A DNA stretch of 64,000 nucleotides from Streptomyces sp. 35G-GA-8 (GCF_023534745.1 NZ_JAMHJQ010000005.1:124001-188000), one strand, 5' to 3'; positions 15,914 through 25,217 are shown, numbered from the stretch's first letter. The notes: generated by a model from the letters alone, not told the origin. Made by a program: numbers and translations.

Positions 15914-17175
15914 CGCTTCGCCTTCCGTACGGTCTTGAGGATGGTGCCTGCCGCCGAGTAGGCGGCGTCCCGGGCCGCATAGCCGCCGGTCACCAGCGCG
16001 CGGTCGATGCCGGTGGTGCGCGCGGCGGCCGGACGTCCGGCCCGCCTCGCCGACACCAGCGCGTCGAACAGTGCCTCGGCCTGTGCCACGACCGGCCCGG
16101 GGGCGAACCGCGCGGAGTTCTTCAGCGCGGCGCGCCCCATCCGGCGGCGCGTCTCGTCGTCGCGTACGAGGTCGAGCAGGGCGGCCGAAAGGGCCTCGCG
16201 GTCACCGACGGGCACCAGCCGGCCGTCCGCGCCGTCCGCGATGATCTCGGCAGGACCGTGCGGGCAGTCGGTGCTGACGACGGGGAGACCGCAGCGCATC
16301 GCCTCGACGATCGTCATGCCGAAAGGCTCGAAGTTCGAGGTCGCGGCGGCGATCGAGCCCTTGGCCCACTCGGCCTCCATCGGACTCGCGGTTCCCATCA
16401 GGAAAACGTTGTCGTACAGGCCGAGTTCCTCGATGAGGCGTCTCAGCCGGTCGCGCTCCTCGCCCCCGCCGTACACACGCAGCTGCCAGTCGGGGCGTTC
16501 GGCCACCACCGCCGCGAACGCCTCGATGAGAAGGTCGTACCGCTTCACCGGGACCAGTCGGCCCGCGGCCACCACAACGGGGGCGGTGCCGTCCGAGGGC
16601 GGCAGCGACGGGTCGGGGACGCTGTTGGGCAGCGCCTCCACACGCACGCCGGGCAGCCACATCTTCTTGCGGTACGCGGCGGCGTCGGCATGGGTGACGG
16701 TGGTGAGGGCGTCCAGGCGCGGATAGACCCGGCGCAGTACGCGGCGCAGTCTCGGCGGGTGGTTGTCCAGGGTCAGGTGTTCCTGCCCCACCCGTGCGGT
16801 CCCGGCCCGAGCCTGGAGAGCGATATGCACATTGAGCCCCGGCCGCGTGCCCACGACGACATCGGCGTCCGTCGCCCCCAGGAACTCTTCGATCCGCTCG
16901 TCGGTGAGCGCGCTGTACTGGCCGTAGCGGTACTCGTACGCCGGGAACACCTTCGCCGGGCTCAGATGCAGTGGGTGTTCCTTCTCATGTCGCAGGTCGA
17001 CGAGCGGGCGCAGTCGTATTCGCGGGTCCGGTGTCAGGTTCGGGCTCTCCCGGTGCCGGAACACGGAGACGATTTCCACCTCGTGCCGCTCGGCCAGCGC
17101 ACCGGCCAAGTTGTACGTCGTGGTGATGGTCCCCCCGATCCCGTAGGCGTTGTGAATGAGTAAAGAAATCTTCAT
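15910..17175 (-). CDS. Glycosyltransferase family 4
   Basis: 421 residues with a GT-B fold. The N-terminal motif KISLLIHNAYGIGGTITTTYN is the acceptor-domain loop. The donor domain shows VVAAGRLVPVKRYDLLIEAF and the retaining-enzyme E-x7-E motif EPFGMTIVE in SNFEPFGMTIVEAMRCGLPV. GT4 enzymes transfer sugars from nucleotide donors; this subgroup resembles wall-polymer (teichoic or exopolysaccharide) transferases. The ATG at 17173-17175 is where family similarity begins; the frame is open ~430 bp further upstream but over the divergent methyltransferase gene. It is followed by an overlapping 296-residue partner. Confidence 0.87.
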   Translation of the reverse strand: MKISLLIHNAYGIGGTITTTYNLAGALAERHEVEIVSVFRHRESPNLTPDPRIRLRPLVDLRHEKEHPLHLSPAKVFPAYEYRYGQYSALTDERIEEFLGATDADVVVGTRPGLNVHIALQARAGTARVGQEHLTLDNHPPRLRRVLRRVYPRLDALTTVTHADAAAYRKKMWLPGVRVEALPNSVPDPSLPPSDGTAPVVVAAGRLVPVKRYDLLIEAFAAVVAERPDWQLRVYGGGEERDRLRRLIEELGLYDNVFLMGTASPMEAEWAKGSIAAATSNFEPFGMTIVEAMRCGLPVVSTDCPHGPAEIIADGADGRLVPVGDREALSAALLDLVRDDETRRRMGRAALKNSARFAPGPVVAQAEALFDALVSARRAGRPAAARTTGIDRALVTGGYAARDAAYSAAGTILKTVRKAKR

Positions 17176-17381
17176 GAATGTACGGATCACGTTGTTCGCC
17201 CTGGCGTTCCGTCCGTTACGCGGTCTTGAGACAACCGCGTCGAATCCGTGTCCGAAGATCCGCGCACACGGTGTCGCGTTTCTTGTAGCGGTCTTCTTGT
17301 ACCGGTCTTCGTCGAAGCCGGGCCGCGGCCGGCCGCCAAGATCACGCGGCCCATCGATCGCTCCCGCAGTATGGTCGGGCG

Positions 17382-18128
17382 ATGGACGATGACGATGGGG
17401 ACGGCTACTTCGGAGAGCGCGTCGCGGCGGTGTACGACGACTCGTCGGAAGAAATGTTCGAGCCGAGCGTCGTGGCCGAGACGGTCGACGTTCTGACAGA
17501 GCTGGCGGACGGTGGCCCAGCGCTTGAGCTGGGCATTGGGACAGGGCGCGTCGCGTTGCCGCTGGCACTGCGCGGAGTACCGGTCCACGGCATCGACATG
17601 TCACGGGCGATGGTCGCGCGGCTGGGCGCCAAACCGGGCGGCGACGCGATCGGTGTGACGATCGGCGACTTCGCGACGACGAGGGTGGCGGGCACCTTCT
17701 CCGTCGTGTATCTGGTCTTCAACACGATCATGAATCTGACGACCCAGGCGGCGCAGGTGGCGTGTTTCCGCAACGCCGCGGCCCAGCTGGCACCCGGGGG
17801 GTGCTTCGTCATCGAGGTCATGGTCCCCGAGCTGCGAAAGCTCCCCGCCGGGCAGAACATCGTGCCCGTCCATGTGAGCCCGACACGGTGGGCGTTCGAC
17901 GCCTATGACGTGGCCACCCAGGCGATGAGTTCGAACTACATCGAGGTCGGCGACGGGCATGGCGAGTACAGGTCGATCCCTTTCCGGTATGTGTGGCCCG
18001 CGGAACTCGATCTGATGGCTCAGCTCGCCGGACTGCGGTTGCGCGAGCGGTGGGACGGATGGACGCGACGGCCCTTCACGAACGAGAGCGGCCGGCACGT
18101 ATCGGTCTGGGAGAAGCCAGTCGACTGA
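17382..18128 (+). CDS. Class I SAM-dependent methyltransferase
   Basis: 248 residues. The SAM-binding motif I is ALELGIGTGRVALPLALRG (~48-66), with the acidic loop VHGIDMSRAMV and motif IV-like FSVVYLVFNTIMNL. The C-terminal half matches the Methyltransf_25-type family of actinobacteria. The substrate is unknown. It starts at ATG 17382 and is divergent from the glycosyltransferase gene with a 206-bp gap in which I see no other gene. Confidence 0.88.
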   Translation: MDDDDGDGYFGERVAAVYDDSSEEMFEPSVVAETVDVLTELADGGPALELGIGTGRVALPLALRGVPVHGIDMSRAMVARLGAKPGGDAIGVTIGDFATTRVAGTFSVVYLVFNTIMNLTTQAAQVACFRNAAAQLAPGGCFVIEVMVPELRKLPAGQNIVPVHVSPTRWAFDAYDVATQAMSSNYIEVGDGHGEYRSIPFRYVWPAELDLMAQLAGLRLRERWDGWTRRPFTNESGRHVSVWEKPVD

Positions 18129-18139
18129 CCCCGGAGACG

Positions 18140-18171
18140 GTGGGGACCGAGGACATGTCCTCGATCCCCAC
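18140..18171. terminator. Near-perfect 32-bp hairpin between convergent genes
   Basis: GTGGGGACCGAGGAC (18140-18154) and GTCCTCGATCCCCAC (18157-18171) are complementary except for one position. It begins 12 bp after the methyltransferase stop and ends 9 bp before the reductase stop, so it fits a bidirectional terminator. Confidence 0.75.
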
Positions 18172-18179
18172 CCGACGAC

Positions 18180-19055
18180 TCAGACCGACGAGGGTTTCTT
18201 GAGCACCTCGATCAGACTGGAGAAGCTGTTCTCGGCGAAGCCCCCGTCCATCCCGGCCCGGAAGATCTCGGCGACCGCGGCCGGCAGTACGGTGCTCACC
18301 CCCGCGTCCCTGTGGGTGTGCAGGACATGGTCGACACTGGCCGCGCCCATCGCCAGGCGGTCCACGTCGCCGGGGTACGTCGCGGAGTCCACGTGCTCGG
18401 CGTACAGCTCCAGGAAGTGGGGCATCATCGACGTCATCATCGTGGCGTACGGCAGGAGTTCCTTCGCCGAGACACCGTTGGCCCGCCCCAGCGCGAGGGT
18501 CTGGTAGTAACTGAGCATGGTGGTCCAGAAGATGGTCATCTGGGCCTGGTAGTACATGGCCGCGAGGCCCGCGTCCTCGCCCCGGTAGTCCGCGTCGGTG
18601 AGGACCTTCAGGGTGTCCTCGTGAGCCTCGAAGACATCGCGCGGACCGCTGTAGTAGGTGGCGGACCCGGGCTTGCCGATCAGCGGCGGCGGCACCTGCA
18701 CCCCGCCGGTGAGATGCTTCGCGCCGTGCCCGGCCGCCCAGGTGGCCGCCTCCCGGGCCTTGTCCGGGGTGTCCGAGCTGAGGTTGGCGATGACCTTGCC
18801 GGAGAGCGAGGCCGCCACCGGTTCGAGGATGGCGTACACCGCGTCATAGTCCGTCAGGCTCAGCACGATCAGCTCATTGGCGGCCAGCGCGTCCTCGACG
18901 GTGTGAGCCTGGGTGGCGCCCCTGGCCACCAGTTCCTCGGCCTTGCTCGCGGTCCGATTCCATACGGTCACCTCGTGGCCGTTCTCCAAAAAGGTGTTCA
19001 CCATCGCCCGGCCCATCGGCCCCAGACCGATGACCGTCACCGACTGCTTACTCAT
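18180..19055 (-). CDS. NAD(P)-dependent beta-hydroxyacid dehydrogenase-like / imine reductase-like
   Basis: 291 residues. The Rossmann motif is VTVIGLGPMGRAMVNTFLENGHEV, followed by VWNRTASKAEELVARGA. The C-terminal helical domain contains MYYQAQMTIFWTTMLSYYQTLALGRANG. The layout is that of 3-hydroxyisobutyrate dehydrogenases, but the catalytic Lys region is replaced by AAMYYQAQ, which is more like bacterial imine reductases. It is cytoplasmic. AAGGAG lies 9 bases before the ATG at 19053-19055. Two direct copies of a GAACGATCG operator lie just upstream. Confidence 0.82.
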   Translation of the reverse strand: MSKQSVTVIGLGPMGRAMVNTFLENGHEVTVWNRTASKAEELVARGATQAHTVEDALAANELIVLSLTDYDAVYAILEPVAASLSGKVIANLSSDTPDKAREAATWAAGHGAKHLTGGVQVPPPLIGKPGSATYYSGPRDVFEAHEDTLKVLTDADYRGEDAGLAAMYYQAQMTIFWTTMLSYYQTLALGRANGVSAKELLPYATMMTSMMPHFLELYAEHVDSATYPGDVDRLAMGAASVDHVLHTHRDAGVSTVLPAAVAEIFRAGMDGGFAENSFSSLIEVLKKPSSV

Positions 19056-19090
19056 CCGGAACTCTCCTTGGCTCTTCACCAGTTGAACTA

Positions 19091-19149
19091 GAACGATCGA
19101 TCCATCCAGAACAACATAGCAGGAGTCTGGAACGATCGTTCTATCCAGT
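19091..19149. promoter_or_regulatory. Doubled operator before the reductase gene
   Basis: GAACGATCGATCCATCCAG (19091-19109) and GAACGATCGTTCTATCCAG (19130-19148) are direct repeats 39 bp apart with two mismatches. The second contains the perfect palindrome GAACGATCGTTC (19130-19141). The first ends close to the expected promoter 36 bp before the start codon. A TetR- or MarR-type repressor is likely, but no regulator gene adjoins. Confidence 0.6.
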
Positions 19150-19200
19150 GGAGTGGCGCTTGTGTCTCTCACACTCACCCTCTGTGCCAGGCGTCGCCGC

Positions 19201-20301
19201 TCAGACCTCGTCGGCGCCGCGCTCCCGTCCGAGGTGCGGAAACCTCAACTCGGTCCTGCTGGCGGCTACTTCGCCGGGGCGAAGCAGCGTCGAGGGATGA
19301 CCGGGACGGTTCGGCGAGTCGGGCAGATGCTGGCTCTCCAGGCAGACCGCGCCATACCGTTCGTGGCGCCGGCCGACGGGATCGGCGAGTGAGCCGTCGA
19401 GTTGGTTGGCGGTGTAGACCTGGATACCGGGTTCGGTGGTCCACACCTCCATGACCCGCACCTCGCCGGGGGCGGCGAGACGGGCGGCCGGGCGCGGGAC
19501 TCCGGCGCGTCCCTCCTCCGCTGCCCGCAGGATCCAGCAGTGGTCGAATCCCCCCGCCGAACGGAGCTGTTCGTCGGGCAGGCCGATCCGGTCCCCCAGC
19601 GTCCGCGGAACGGTGAGGTCGAACGGGGTGTGCCGGACGGGTACGGCGGGGCCGCGCGGGATGCCCGCCTCGTCGACGGGCAGATACTCGTCGGCGTCCA
19701 CCTGGAGGGTGTGGCCGAGGATGTCACCCCCGTCGGCGAGATCGAAGTAGGCGTGGTTGGTGAGGTTGACGACCGTGGGGCGGTCGGTGGTCGCCCGGTA
19801 GTCGAGGGCGAGGGTGCCTTCGGTGTCGAGCGTGTACGTCACCGTGACGTCGAGCGCGCCGGGGAATCCCATGTCGCCATCGGCGCTGTGCAGCGTGAGC
19901 CGGAGCGCCGCGGTGTGATCCGTACGGTGGGGCGCCGCCTTCCACACCCTGGTGTGGAAGCCGCCGGGACCGCCGTGCAGCGCGTGGCCGCGGTCGTTGG
20001 CGGGGACGCGGTGCACCGCGCCGTCCAGGGTGAAGCGGCCGTGCGCGATGCGGTTCGCGTAACGGCCGATGAGCGCCCCGAAGTAGGGGTTCTTCCCCGT
20101 GTAGTCGTCGAGGGAGGCGAGCGACCGGACGACCGACGCGGCGTTCCCCGCGGTGTCGGGCACCATGAGCCGGTGCAGGATGCCGCCGTAGGTCAGGATC
20201 TCGGCCCGGGTTCCGGTTCCGGAGTCGAGCGTCCAGAGATCGACCTCCGAGCACCCGGGAGCGGTGCCGAACGGCCTGCTGTGCACGGTGGGGGTGGGCA
20301 T
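19201..20301 (-). CDS. galM: Aldose 1-epimerase (mutarotase)
   Basis: 366 residues. The product interconverts alpha and beta anomers of free aldoses. Conserved catalytic regions are NDRGHALHGGPGGFHTRVW, VNLTNHAYFDLADGG (catalytic His) and GAVCLESQHLPDSPN (catalytic Glu). AAGGA lies 9 bases before the ATG at 20299-20301. It lies 95 bp behind the LacI gene on the same strand, at the end of a furanose-type importer operon. Its role there is probably to deliver the correct ring form or anomer of the imported sugar to a kinase. Confidence 0.92.
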   Translation of the reverse strand: MPTPTVHSRPFGTAPGCSEVDLWTLDSGTGTRAEILTYGGILHRLMVPDTAGNAASVVRSLASLDDYTGKNPYFGALIGRYANRIAHGRFTLDGAVHRVPANDRGHALHGGPGGFHTRVWKAAPHRTDHTAALRLTLHSADGDMGFPGALDVTVTYTLDTEGTLALDYRATTDRPTVVNLTNHAYFDLADGGDILGHTLQVDADEYLPVDEAGIPRGPAVPVRHTPFDLTVPRTLGDRIGLPDEQLRSAGGFDHCWILRAAEEGRAGVPRPAARLAAPGEVRVMEVWTTEPGIQVYTANQLDGSLADPVGRRHERYGAVCLESQHLPDSPNRPGHPSTLLRPGEVAASRTELRFPHLGRERGADEV

Positions 20302-20396
20302 CGGGGATCCTTGTGACGAAACGGATGGCGGGCAGGGGCGTGGGCCGCCCGGGACGCGGCGCGTACGGACACGCCCCGGGGTCCCGCCGCCGCGTT

Positions 20397-21440
20397 TCAG
20401 ACCTGTCCCGTCCGCCCCGGGTCCAGGGTCCTTCGGGACGCGGTCGATTCGCGGACGACCAGGCGGTAGCCGGGGCGGGGCCTGCGGGGTTCGGCCACGG
20501 GCTCGCCCGAGAGCCGTTCGACGAGACTGTCGACGGCGAGCCGGGCGATGGTCTCCTTGTCCGGGGAGATGGTGGTGAGCGTGGTGGCGCCGTACCGGCT
20601 CTCCTCGATGTCGTCGAAGCCGACGACGGCGACATCGGCGGGGATGCGCAGACCGCGTTCGGTGAGCGTGCGCATCGCACCGATGGCGATGAGGTCGTTG
20701 TAGGCGAAGACGGCGTCCGGCCGCTCCCCTCGGTCGAGGAGCGCGGCCATGGCGGCGGCGCCGTCCTCGCGCCCGTAGCCGTCGGTGACGATCACCAGGC
20801 TCTCGTCGGGCGCGATGCCCGCTGCCGCCAGTTCCTCGCGCCAGCCACGCAGCCGCAGATGCGCCGGCTGGCGTTCACGGCCGGTGCGCGAGCCGAGGAA
20901 GGCGATACGGCGGTGGCCGCGGTCGAGGAGGTGCCGCACGGCCGCGCGGGCCGCCGTGACGTTGTCGATGGCGATGTGGTCGTACGGGGCCTCGTACTCA
21001 CGCTCCCCCAGCAGCACCAGGGGCGCGGTCTCGGAGCGCGCCATCAGATCCTCGGTCTCCAGGTGGATCGGGCTGAGGATGAGTCCGTCGATCACATGCG
21101 AGCGGAAGCCCTGGCAGACCAGCAGCTCGTTCTCGCGCAGCCCGCCGGTGTGGTCGACCAGCACGGTGTAGTCGTGCCGGGCCGCGGCGTCGACGACCGC
21201 GCCGGCCAGCTCGGCGAAGTACGGGTTGCCGAACTCGGGTACGGCCAGGGCGATGATGCCGGTGCGCCCTTTGCGCAGATGGCGTGCGGTGAGATTGGGC
21301 CGGTAGCCCAGCTCGTCGATGGCCCGCTGCACCTTGGCACGCATCTGGGGTGTGACGTGCTGATAGTTGTTGACCACGTTCGACACGGTCTTGATGGACA
21401 CGCCCGCCCGTTGCGCAACGTCCTTGAGGCTGACGCTCAC
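20397..21440 (-). CDS. LacI-family transcriptional repressor
   Basis: 347 residues. The HTH is VSLKDVAQRAGVSIKTVSNV (residues ~3-22), followed by the hinge helix region LGYRPNLTARHLRKGRTG. The periplasmic-binding-like sensor domain continues through DAVFAYNDLIAIGAM and VAVVGFDDIEESRYGATTLTT. I chose GTG at 21438-21440 because AAGGAG lies 5 bases upstream and the HTH starts directly; the frame continues upstream only by chance. It lies inside a sugar import operon. Three palindromes with a CAACG core (26679, 26860, 32868) are its likely operators. Confidence 0.92.
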   Translation of the reverse strand: MSVSLKDVAQRAGVSIKTVSNVVNNYQHVTPQMRAKVQRAIDELGYRPNLTARHLRKGRTGIIALAVPEFGNPYFAELAGAVVDAAARHDYTVLVDHTGGLRENELLVCQGFRSHVIDGLILSPIHLETEDLMARSETAPLVLLGEREYEAPYDHIAIDNVTAARAAVRHLLDRGHRRIAFLGSRTGRERQPAHLRLRGWREELAAAGIAPDESLVIVTDGYGREDGAAAMAALLDRGERPDAVFAYNDLIAIGAMRTLTERGLRIPADVAVVGFDDIEESRYGATTLTTISPDKETIARLAVDSLVERLSGEPVAEPRRPRPGYRLVVRESTASRRTLDPGRTGQV

Positions 21441-21541
21441 GGCACTCCTTGACTCGACAGGGAACCCGGCCCCGGTGAGGTCCGGGGCCCCGGGGTGGCC
21501 GGGTGCCGGTGGCCGGACGGCCACCCGGAACCCGGCGTGGT

Positions 21542-22603
21542 TCAGGTGGTTCTGCGGCTGCGCGCCAGATAGCGCTGTGCCACGACGACAACGATAAGGA
21601 AGCCGCCGCTCACCACCGACTGGTACGAGGAGTTGAGCGAGCCGATCTGGTTGATCAGATTCTGGATGACGGCCAGCAGCAGGACACCCCAGAGCGTGCC
21701 GCTGATCGATCCGGCCCCACCGACGAGGAGCGTGCCGCCGATGACGACGGCGGAGATGGCGTCGAGTTCCATGCCGACGCCGACGATGGTGACACCCGAT
21801 GACAGCCTGGCCGCGTTCAGCGCGCCGGCGAGTCCCGCCAGCAGTCCGCTGAGCGTGTAGACCAGGATCTTGGTACGGGCGACGGGCAGCCCCATCAGCG
21901 CGGCCGCGTCGGCGCTGCCGCCGACCGCGAACAGCGACTGCCCGAACGAGGTCCGTTGCAGCAGCAGCCCGCCCGCGCCGAACAGCACCAGGGCGATCAG
22001 GAGGGGGTATCCGAAGCCCCCGACGCCGCCCTGCCCCAGCTCGGCGAACGCGGAGTCCTTGGGCACCAGATAGGTGGTGGCGCCCTCGTCGGTGAGGGCG
22101 AGCAGCAGACCGCGGGCCGCGAGCAGCGTGGCGAGCGTGACGATGAAGGGGGCCATTCCGGCGCGGGCGATGAGGAAGCCGTTCAGCAGCCCGATCGCCC
22201 CGCACACCAGCAGGGGCACCAGCAGCGCCGTGAAGAAGCCCCATTGAGAGGCCCAGGCCGCGAGCACACCCCCCAGCGCGAACACCGATCCGACCGACAG
22301 ATCGATTCCGCCGGTGATGATGACCAGGGTCATGCCGAGGGCGACCACGGCGAGGAACGACGCCTGGACGGTCACGCCGCGGGCGTTGTCGAGGGTGGCG
22401 AACGTCGGGTAGACGAACGAGGCGACGAGGATGACCGCGAGCAGGACCGCGAGCACGCCCTGACGCTGCACCAGCTCGGCGAGACGCTGCTTGAGGGGCG
22501 TCTCGGCGGCCGGTACCGCACGAGGAGTCTCGCCGCCGGCCGGCGCGGGGGTCTTCTTCGGCGCCGGGGCGGGAGCAGGCGGGGCGGGTGTGGTTTCGTT
22601 CAT
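21542..22603 (-). CDS. Sugar ABC transporter permease (YtfT/RbsC family)
   Basis: 353 residues with a Pro/Ala-rich cytoplasmic N-terminus (~1-40). The RbsC-type membrane domain follows, with the signature VVALGMTLVIITGGIDLSVGSVFALGG and the EAA-like loop LMGLPVARTKILVYTLSG. It is one of two permeases that would form the inner-membrane channel of a furanose-type importer. Its ATG overlaps the stop of the second permease gene (ATGA). The order binding protein, ATPase, permease, permease equals that of E. coli ytfQ-ytfR-ytfT-yjfF. Confidence 0.9.
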   Translation of the reverse strand: MNETTPAPPAPAPAPKKTPAPAGGETPRAVPAAETPLKQRLAELVQRQGVLAVLLAVILVASFVYPTFATLDNARGVTVQASFLAVVALGMTLVIITGGIDLSVGSVFALGGVLAAWASQWGFFTALLVPLLVCGAIGLLNGFLIARAGMAPFIVTLATLLAARGLLLALTDEGATTYLVPKDSAFAELGQGGVGGFGYPLLIALVLFGAGGLLLQRTSFGQSLFAVGGSADAAALMGLPVARTKILVYTLSGLLAGLAGALNAARLSSGVTIVGVGMELDAISAVVIGGTLLVGGAGSISGTLWGVLLLAVIQNLINQIGSLNSSYQSVVSGGFLIVVVVAQRYLARSRRTT

Positions 22604-23574
22604 CGGGACCGACGCTCCCGGGCGACATAGACGGCGGCGATGATGATGGCCGCCTGGGCGATCTGTGCGGTGGAGTCGGGCAGGTCGTGCTTGACGAGGG
22701 TGGCGCGCAGCAGCTGCATCAGCAGGGCGCCGGCCACGGTGCCCAGGACCCGGACGGAGCCGCCGTTCAGCGGGGTTCCGCCGACCACGACCGCCGTGAT
22801 GGCGGAGAGCTCCATGAGGGTGCCGAGCGAGGAGGGATCGCTCGCCGTCAGCCTGGCCGTGGCGAGGATGCCCGCCAGGGCGGCCAGCACCCCGCAGAGG
22901 ATGTACACACCCATCAGGACGCGTTTGACCGGCAGTCCCGCAAGAGAGGCGGCCGACCGGTTGCCCCCGACGGCGACGATCTGCCGGCCGAAGGTGGTGC
23001 GCCGTACGAGGAAGGCGACGGCGACGGCGAGCACCCCGGCGATCAGCACCACCAGCGGGACACCGAGGAAGGATCCGGTGCCGAGCGCGAGGACGTCGGG
23101 GTTGATGATCTGCTTGAGCTGGCCGTCGGCCATGACCAGGGCGATGCCCCGGCCTCCGACGAACAGGGCGAGGGTGGCGACGATGGGCTGCAACCCGATC
23201 AGTGAGACCAGTGTGCCGTTGACGGCGCCGACGACGGCTCCCGCGAGCAGGGCCACGACAAGCCCCGGCACGAGCCCGTAGCCGAGATAGAGCGGGAGCA
23301 GCGCGGCGGCGAGCGCCATGGTCGAGCCGACCGACAGATCGATGCCCTCGGTGCCGATGACCAGGGCCATGCCCAGCGCCACGATCACGATGGGCGCGAC
23401 CTGCACGAGCTGGGTGCGCAGGTTGTCGGCGGTCATGAAGTGCTCGGTGAACAGCGCGTTGAAGAGCAGGAGCACCGCCACGGCGGCGTACACGCCGTAC
23501 TCCTGGTACCAGGCGGGGTCACGGAGCCGGGCCAGGGGGCGCGCCCGGGTGGGGGTGAGGGTGGCCTGGGTCAT
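22600..23574 (-). CDS. Sugar ABC transporter permease (YjfF/RbsC family)
   Basis: 324 residues, about eight to ten hydrophobic segments. The RbsC signature is VIVALGMALVIGTEGIDLSVGSTMALAAALLP and the later loop is ASLAGLPVKRVLMGVYILCG. It pairs with the permease at 21542-22603. A strong AGGAGG precedes the ATG by 7 bases, and both ends overlap neighbours by ATGA. Tight coupling indicates stoichiometric synthesis of a heterodimeric channel. Confidence 0.9.
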   Translation of the reverse strand: MTQATLTPTRARPLARLRDPAWYQEYGVYAAVAVLLLFNALFTEHFMTADNLRTQLVQVAPIVIVALGMALVIGTEGIDLSVGSTMALAAALLPLYLGYGLVPGLVVALLAGAVVGAVNGTLVSLIGLQPIVATLALFVGGRGIALVMADGQLKQIINPDVLALGTGSFLGVPLVVLIAGVLAVAVAFLVRRTTFGRQIVAVGGNRSAASLAGLPVKRVLMGVYILCGVLAALAGILATARLTASDPSSLGTLMELSAITAVVVGGTPLNGGSVRVLGTVAGALLMQLLRATLVKHDLPDSTAQIAQAAIIIAAVYVARERRSR

Positions 23575-25217
23575 CGCGGGTCCTCCTGTGCGGCCGGGGC
23601 CTGCTGCGCGGCCGGGGCCCGATGCGCGGCCGGGGCCTTCCCTTCTGGCACCGGCGAGTGGTCGGCGAGCACTTCGAGCAGCTGGCTCTCGCCCACGTCA
23701 TCGCCGGACAGTTCACCCGCGACGGCCCCGCCGCGCAGGACAACGATCCGGTCGGCGCCCTCGATGAGTTCCTCGATGTCCGAGGAGATGAGCAGCACGG
23801 CAAGGCCCTCGCGGGCGAGCTCGTCGACAAGGCCCTGGACCTCGGCCTTGGCGCCGACGTCGATGCCGCGCGTCGGTTCGTCGAGCAGGAGGACCTTGGG
23901 CTCCAGGCAGAGCCAGCGGGCCAGCAGGACCTTCTGCTGGTTGCCGCCGGAGAGTTCACCGACCTTCTGTTCGGGACCGGCGGCCTTGATCCGCAGCCGC
24001 TTCATGAAGATGTCGACGACGCGGTCCTGCTTGCGCCGGGAGACCACTCCGGCGCGGGAGAGACGGGGCATGGCGGCGAGCACGATGTTCTCGCGCACCG
24101 AGAGGCCTGGAATGATTCCCTCCGCCTTGCGGTCCTCGGGCAGCAGGCTGATGCCCGCCCGGATCGCGCCCGCGGAGGTCAGCCGGCGCAGTCCCCGGCC
24201 GCCGACGGTGAGTTCGCCCCCGTCCAGGCTCAGCGCTCCGGCCAGGGCCTTCGCCGTCTCGCTGCGCCCGGAGCCGAGGAGTCCGCCGAGGCCGAGCACC
24301 TCCCCGCCGTACAGCGACAGGGAGACGTCCTGGAGCTGGTGGCGGCGGGTGAGGCCGTGGGCGGTGAGTACGGGAGTGCGCTCCGCGTCATGTCCCTCGG
24401 CGGCGAAGCCGGTCACGCCGTCGCGCCGGACCTCGGCCATGTCGCGGCCGAGCATCATCGAGACGAGTCGCATCCGGCTCAGCTCCGCGAGGTCGCCGGT
24501 GTGGATGTGGCGGCCGTCGCGCAGGACGGTGACGCGGTCGCAGATCCGGTAGAGCTCGTCCATACGGTGGCTGACATAGATCACGGCGATGCCCTGGGCG
24601 CGCAGGTCGGCGATGACCCGGAACAGGGTCTCCACCTCGCGCGGTTCCAGGGAGGAGGTGGGTTCGTCCATGACGACCACCCGCGCGTTGACGGAGACGG
24701 CGCGGGCCAGCGCGACCATCTGCTGGGTGCCGATGCCCAGGGTGTGCAGCGGTCGGCGCGGGTCGACATGGACACCGAAGCCGTCGAGCAGTTCCGTGGT
24801 CTCGCGGTGCATCCGGCCGAAGTCGATGAGGCCGAAGCGGTTCTTGGGCTCACGGCCGAGGAAGATGTTGCGCGCCACGCTCATCAGCGGGACGAGGTTC
24901 ACCTCCTGGTAGATGGTGGAGATGCCCGCCTGCTGCGCTTCGAACGGCCGGGCGAACCGTACCTGTTGACCGGTCATCCGTACCTCGCCCTCGTCGGGCC
25001 GGTACACACCGGTCAGGACCTTGATGAGGGTGGACTTCCCGGCGCCGTTCTCGCCCACCAGGGCATGGGTCTCGCCCGCGCGCAGGGAGAAGGAGACGTT
25101 GTCGAGCGCGACGACGCCCGGGAACCGCTTGCTCACCGCGTGGGCTTCGAGCACGGTGTCGGCCGTCGGCGGAGTGGTCCCCGCCGGCGCCTGAGCCGCT
25201 GCTTCGGGTGGTGCCAT
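23571..25217 (-). CDS. Sugar ABC transporter ATP-binding protein (YtfR/RbsA family, two domains)
   Basis: 548 residues with two tandem nucleotide-binding domains. Domain 1 has Walker A VGENGAGKSTLIKVLTG and Walker B VVVMDEPTSSLEPRE. Domain 2 has the degenerate Walker A LLGSGRSETAKALAGAL typical of RbsA proteins, then ABC signature LSGGNQQKVLLARWL and Walker B VLLLDEPTRGIDVG. The C-terminus carries a low-complexity Ala/Pro tail with AP(A)AQ-type repeats. It energises the two permeases downstream. The 150-bp gap to the binding-protein gene holds a stem-loop. Confidence 0.92.
   Translation of the reverse strand: MAPPEAAAQAPAGTTPPTADTVLEAHAVSKRFPGVVALDNVSFSLRAGETHALVGENGAGKSTLIKVLTGVYRPDEGEVRMTGQQVRFARPFEAQQAGISTIYQEVNLVPLMSVARNIFLGREPKNRFGLIDFGRMHRETTELLDGFGVHVDPRRPLHTLGIGTQQMVALARAVSVNARVVVMDEPTSSLEPREVETLFRVIADLRAQGIAVIYVSHRMDELYRICDRVTVLRDGRHIHTGDLAELSRMRLVSMMLGRDMAEVRRDGVTGFAAEGHDAERTPVLTAHGLTRRHQLQDVSLSLYGGEVLGLGGLLGSGRSETAKALAGALSLDGGELTVGGRGLRRLTSAGAIRAGISLLPEDRKAEGIIPGLSVRENIVLAAMPRLSRAGVVSRRKQDRVVDIFMKRLRIKAAGPEQKVGELSGGNQQKVLLARWLCLEPKVLLLDEPTRGIDVGAKAEVQGLVDELAREGLAVLLISSDIEELIEGADRIVVLRGGAVAGELSGDDVGESQLLEVLADHSPVPEGKAPAAHRAPAAQQAPAAQEDPR

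Noticed and set aside
21441-22628. Upstream extension of the LacI frame
   Set aside because: It runs through a permease gene in another frame; LacI proteins begin directly at the HTH, which follows the GTG at 21440.
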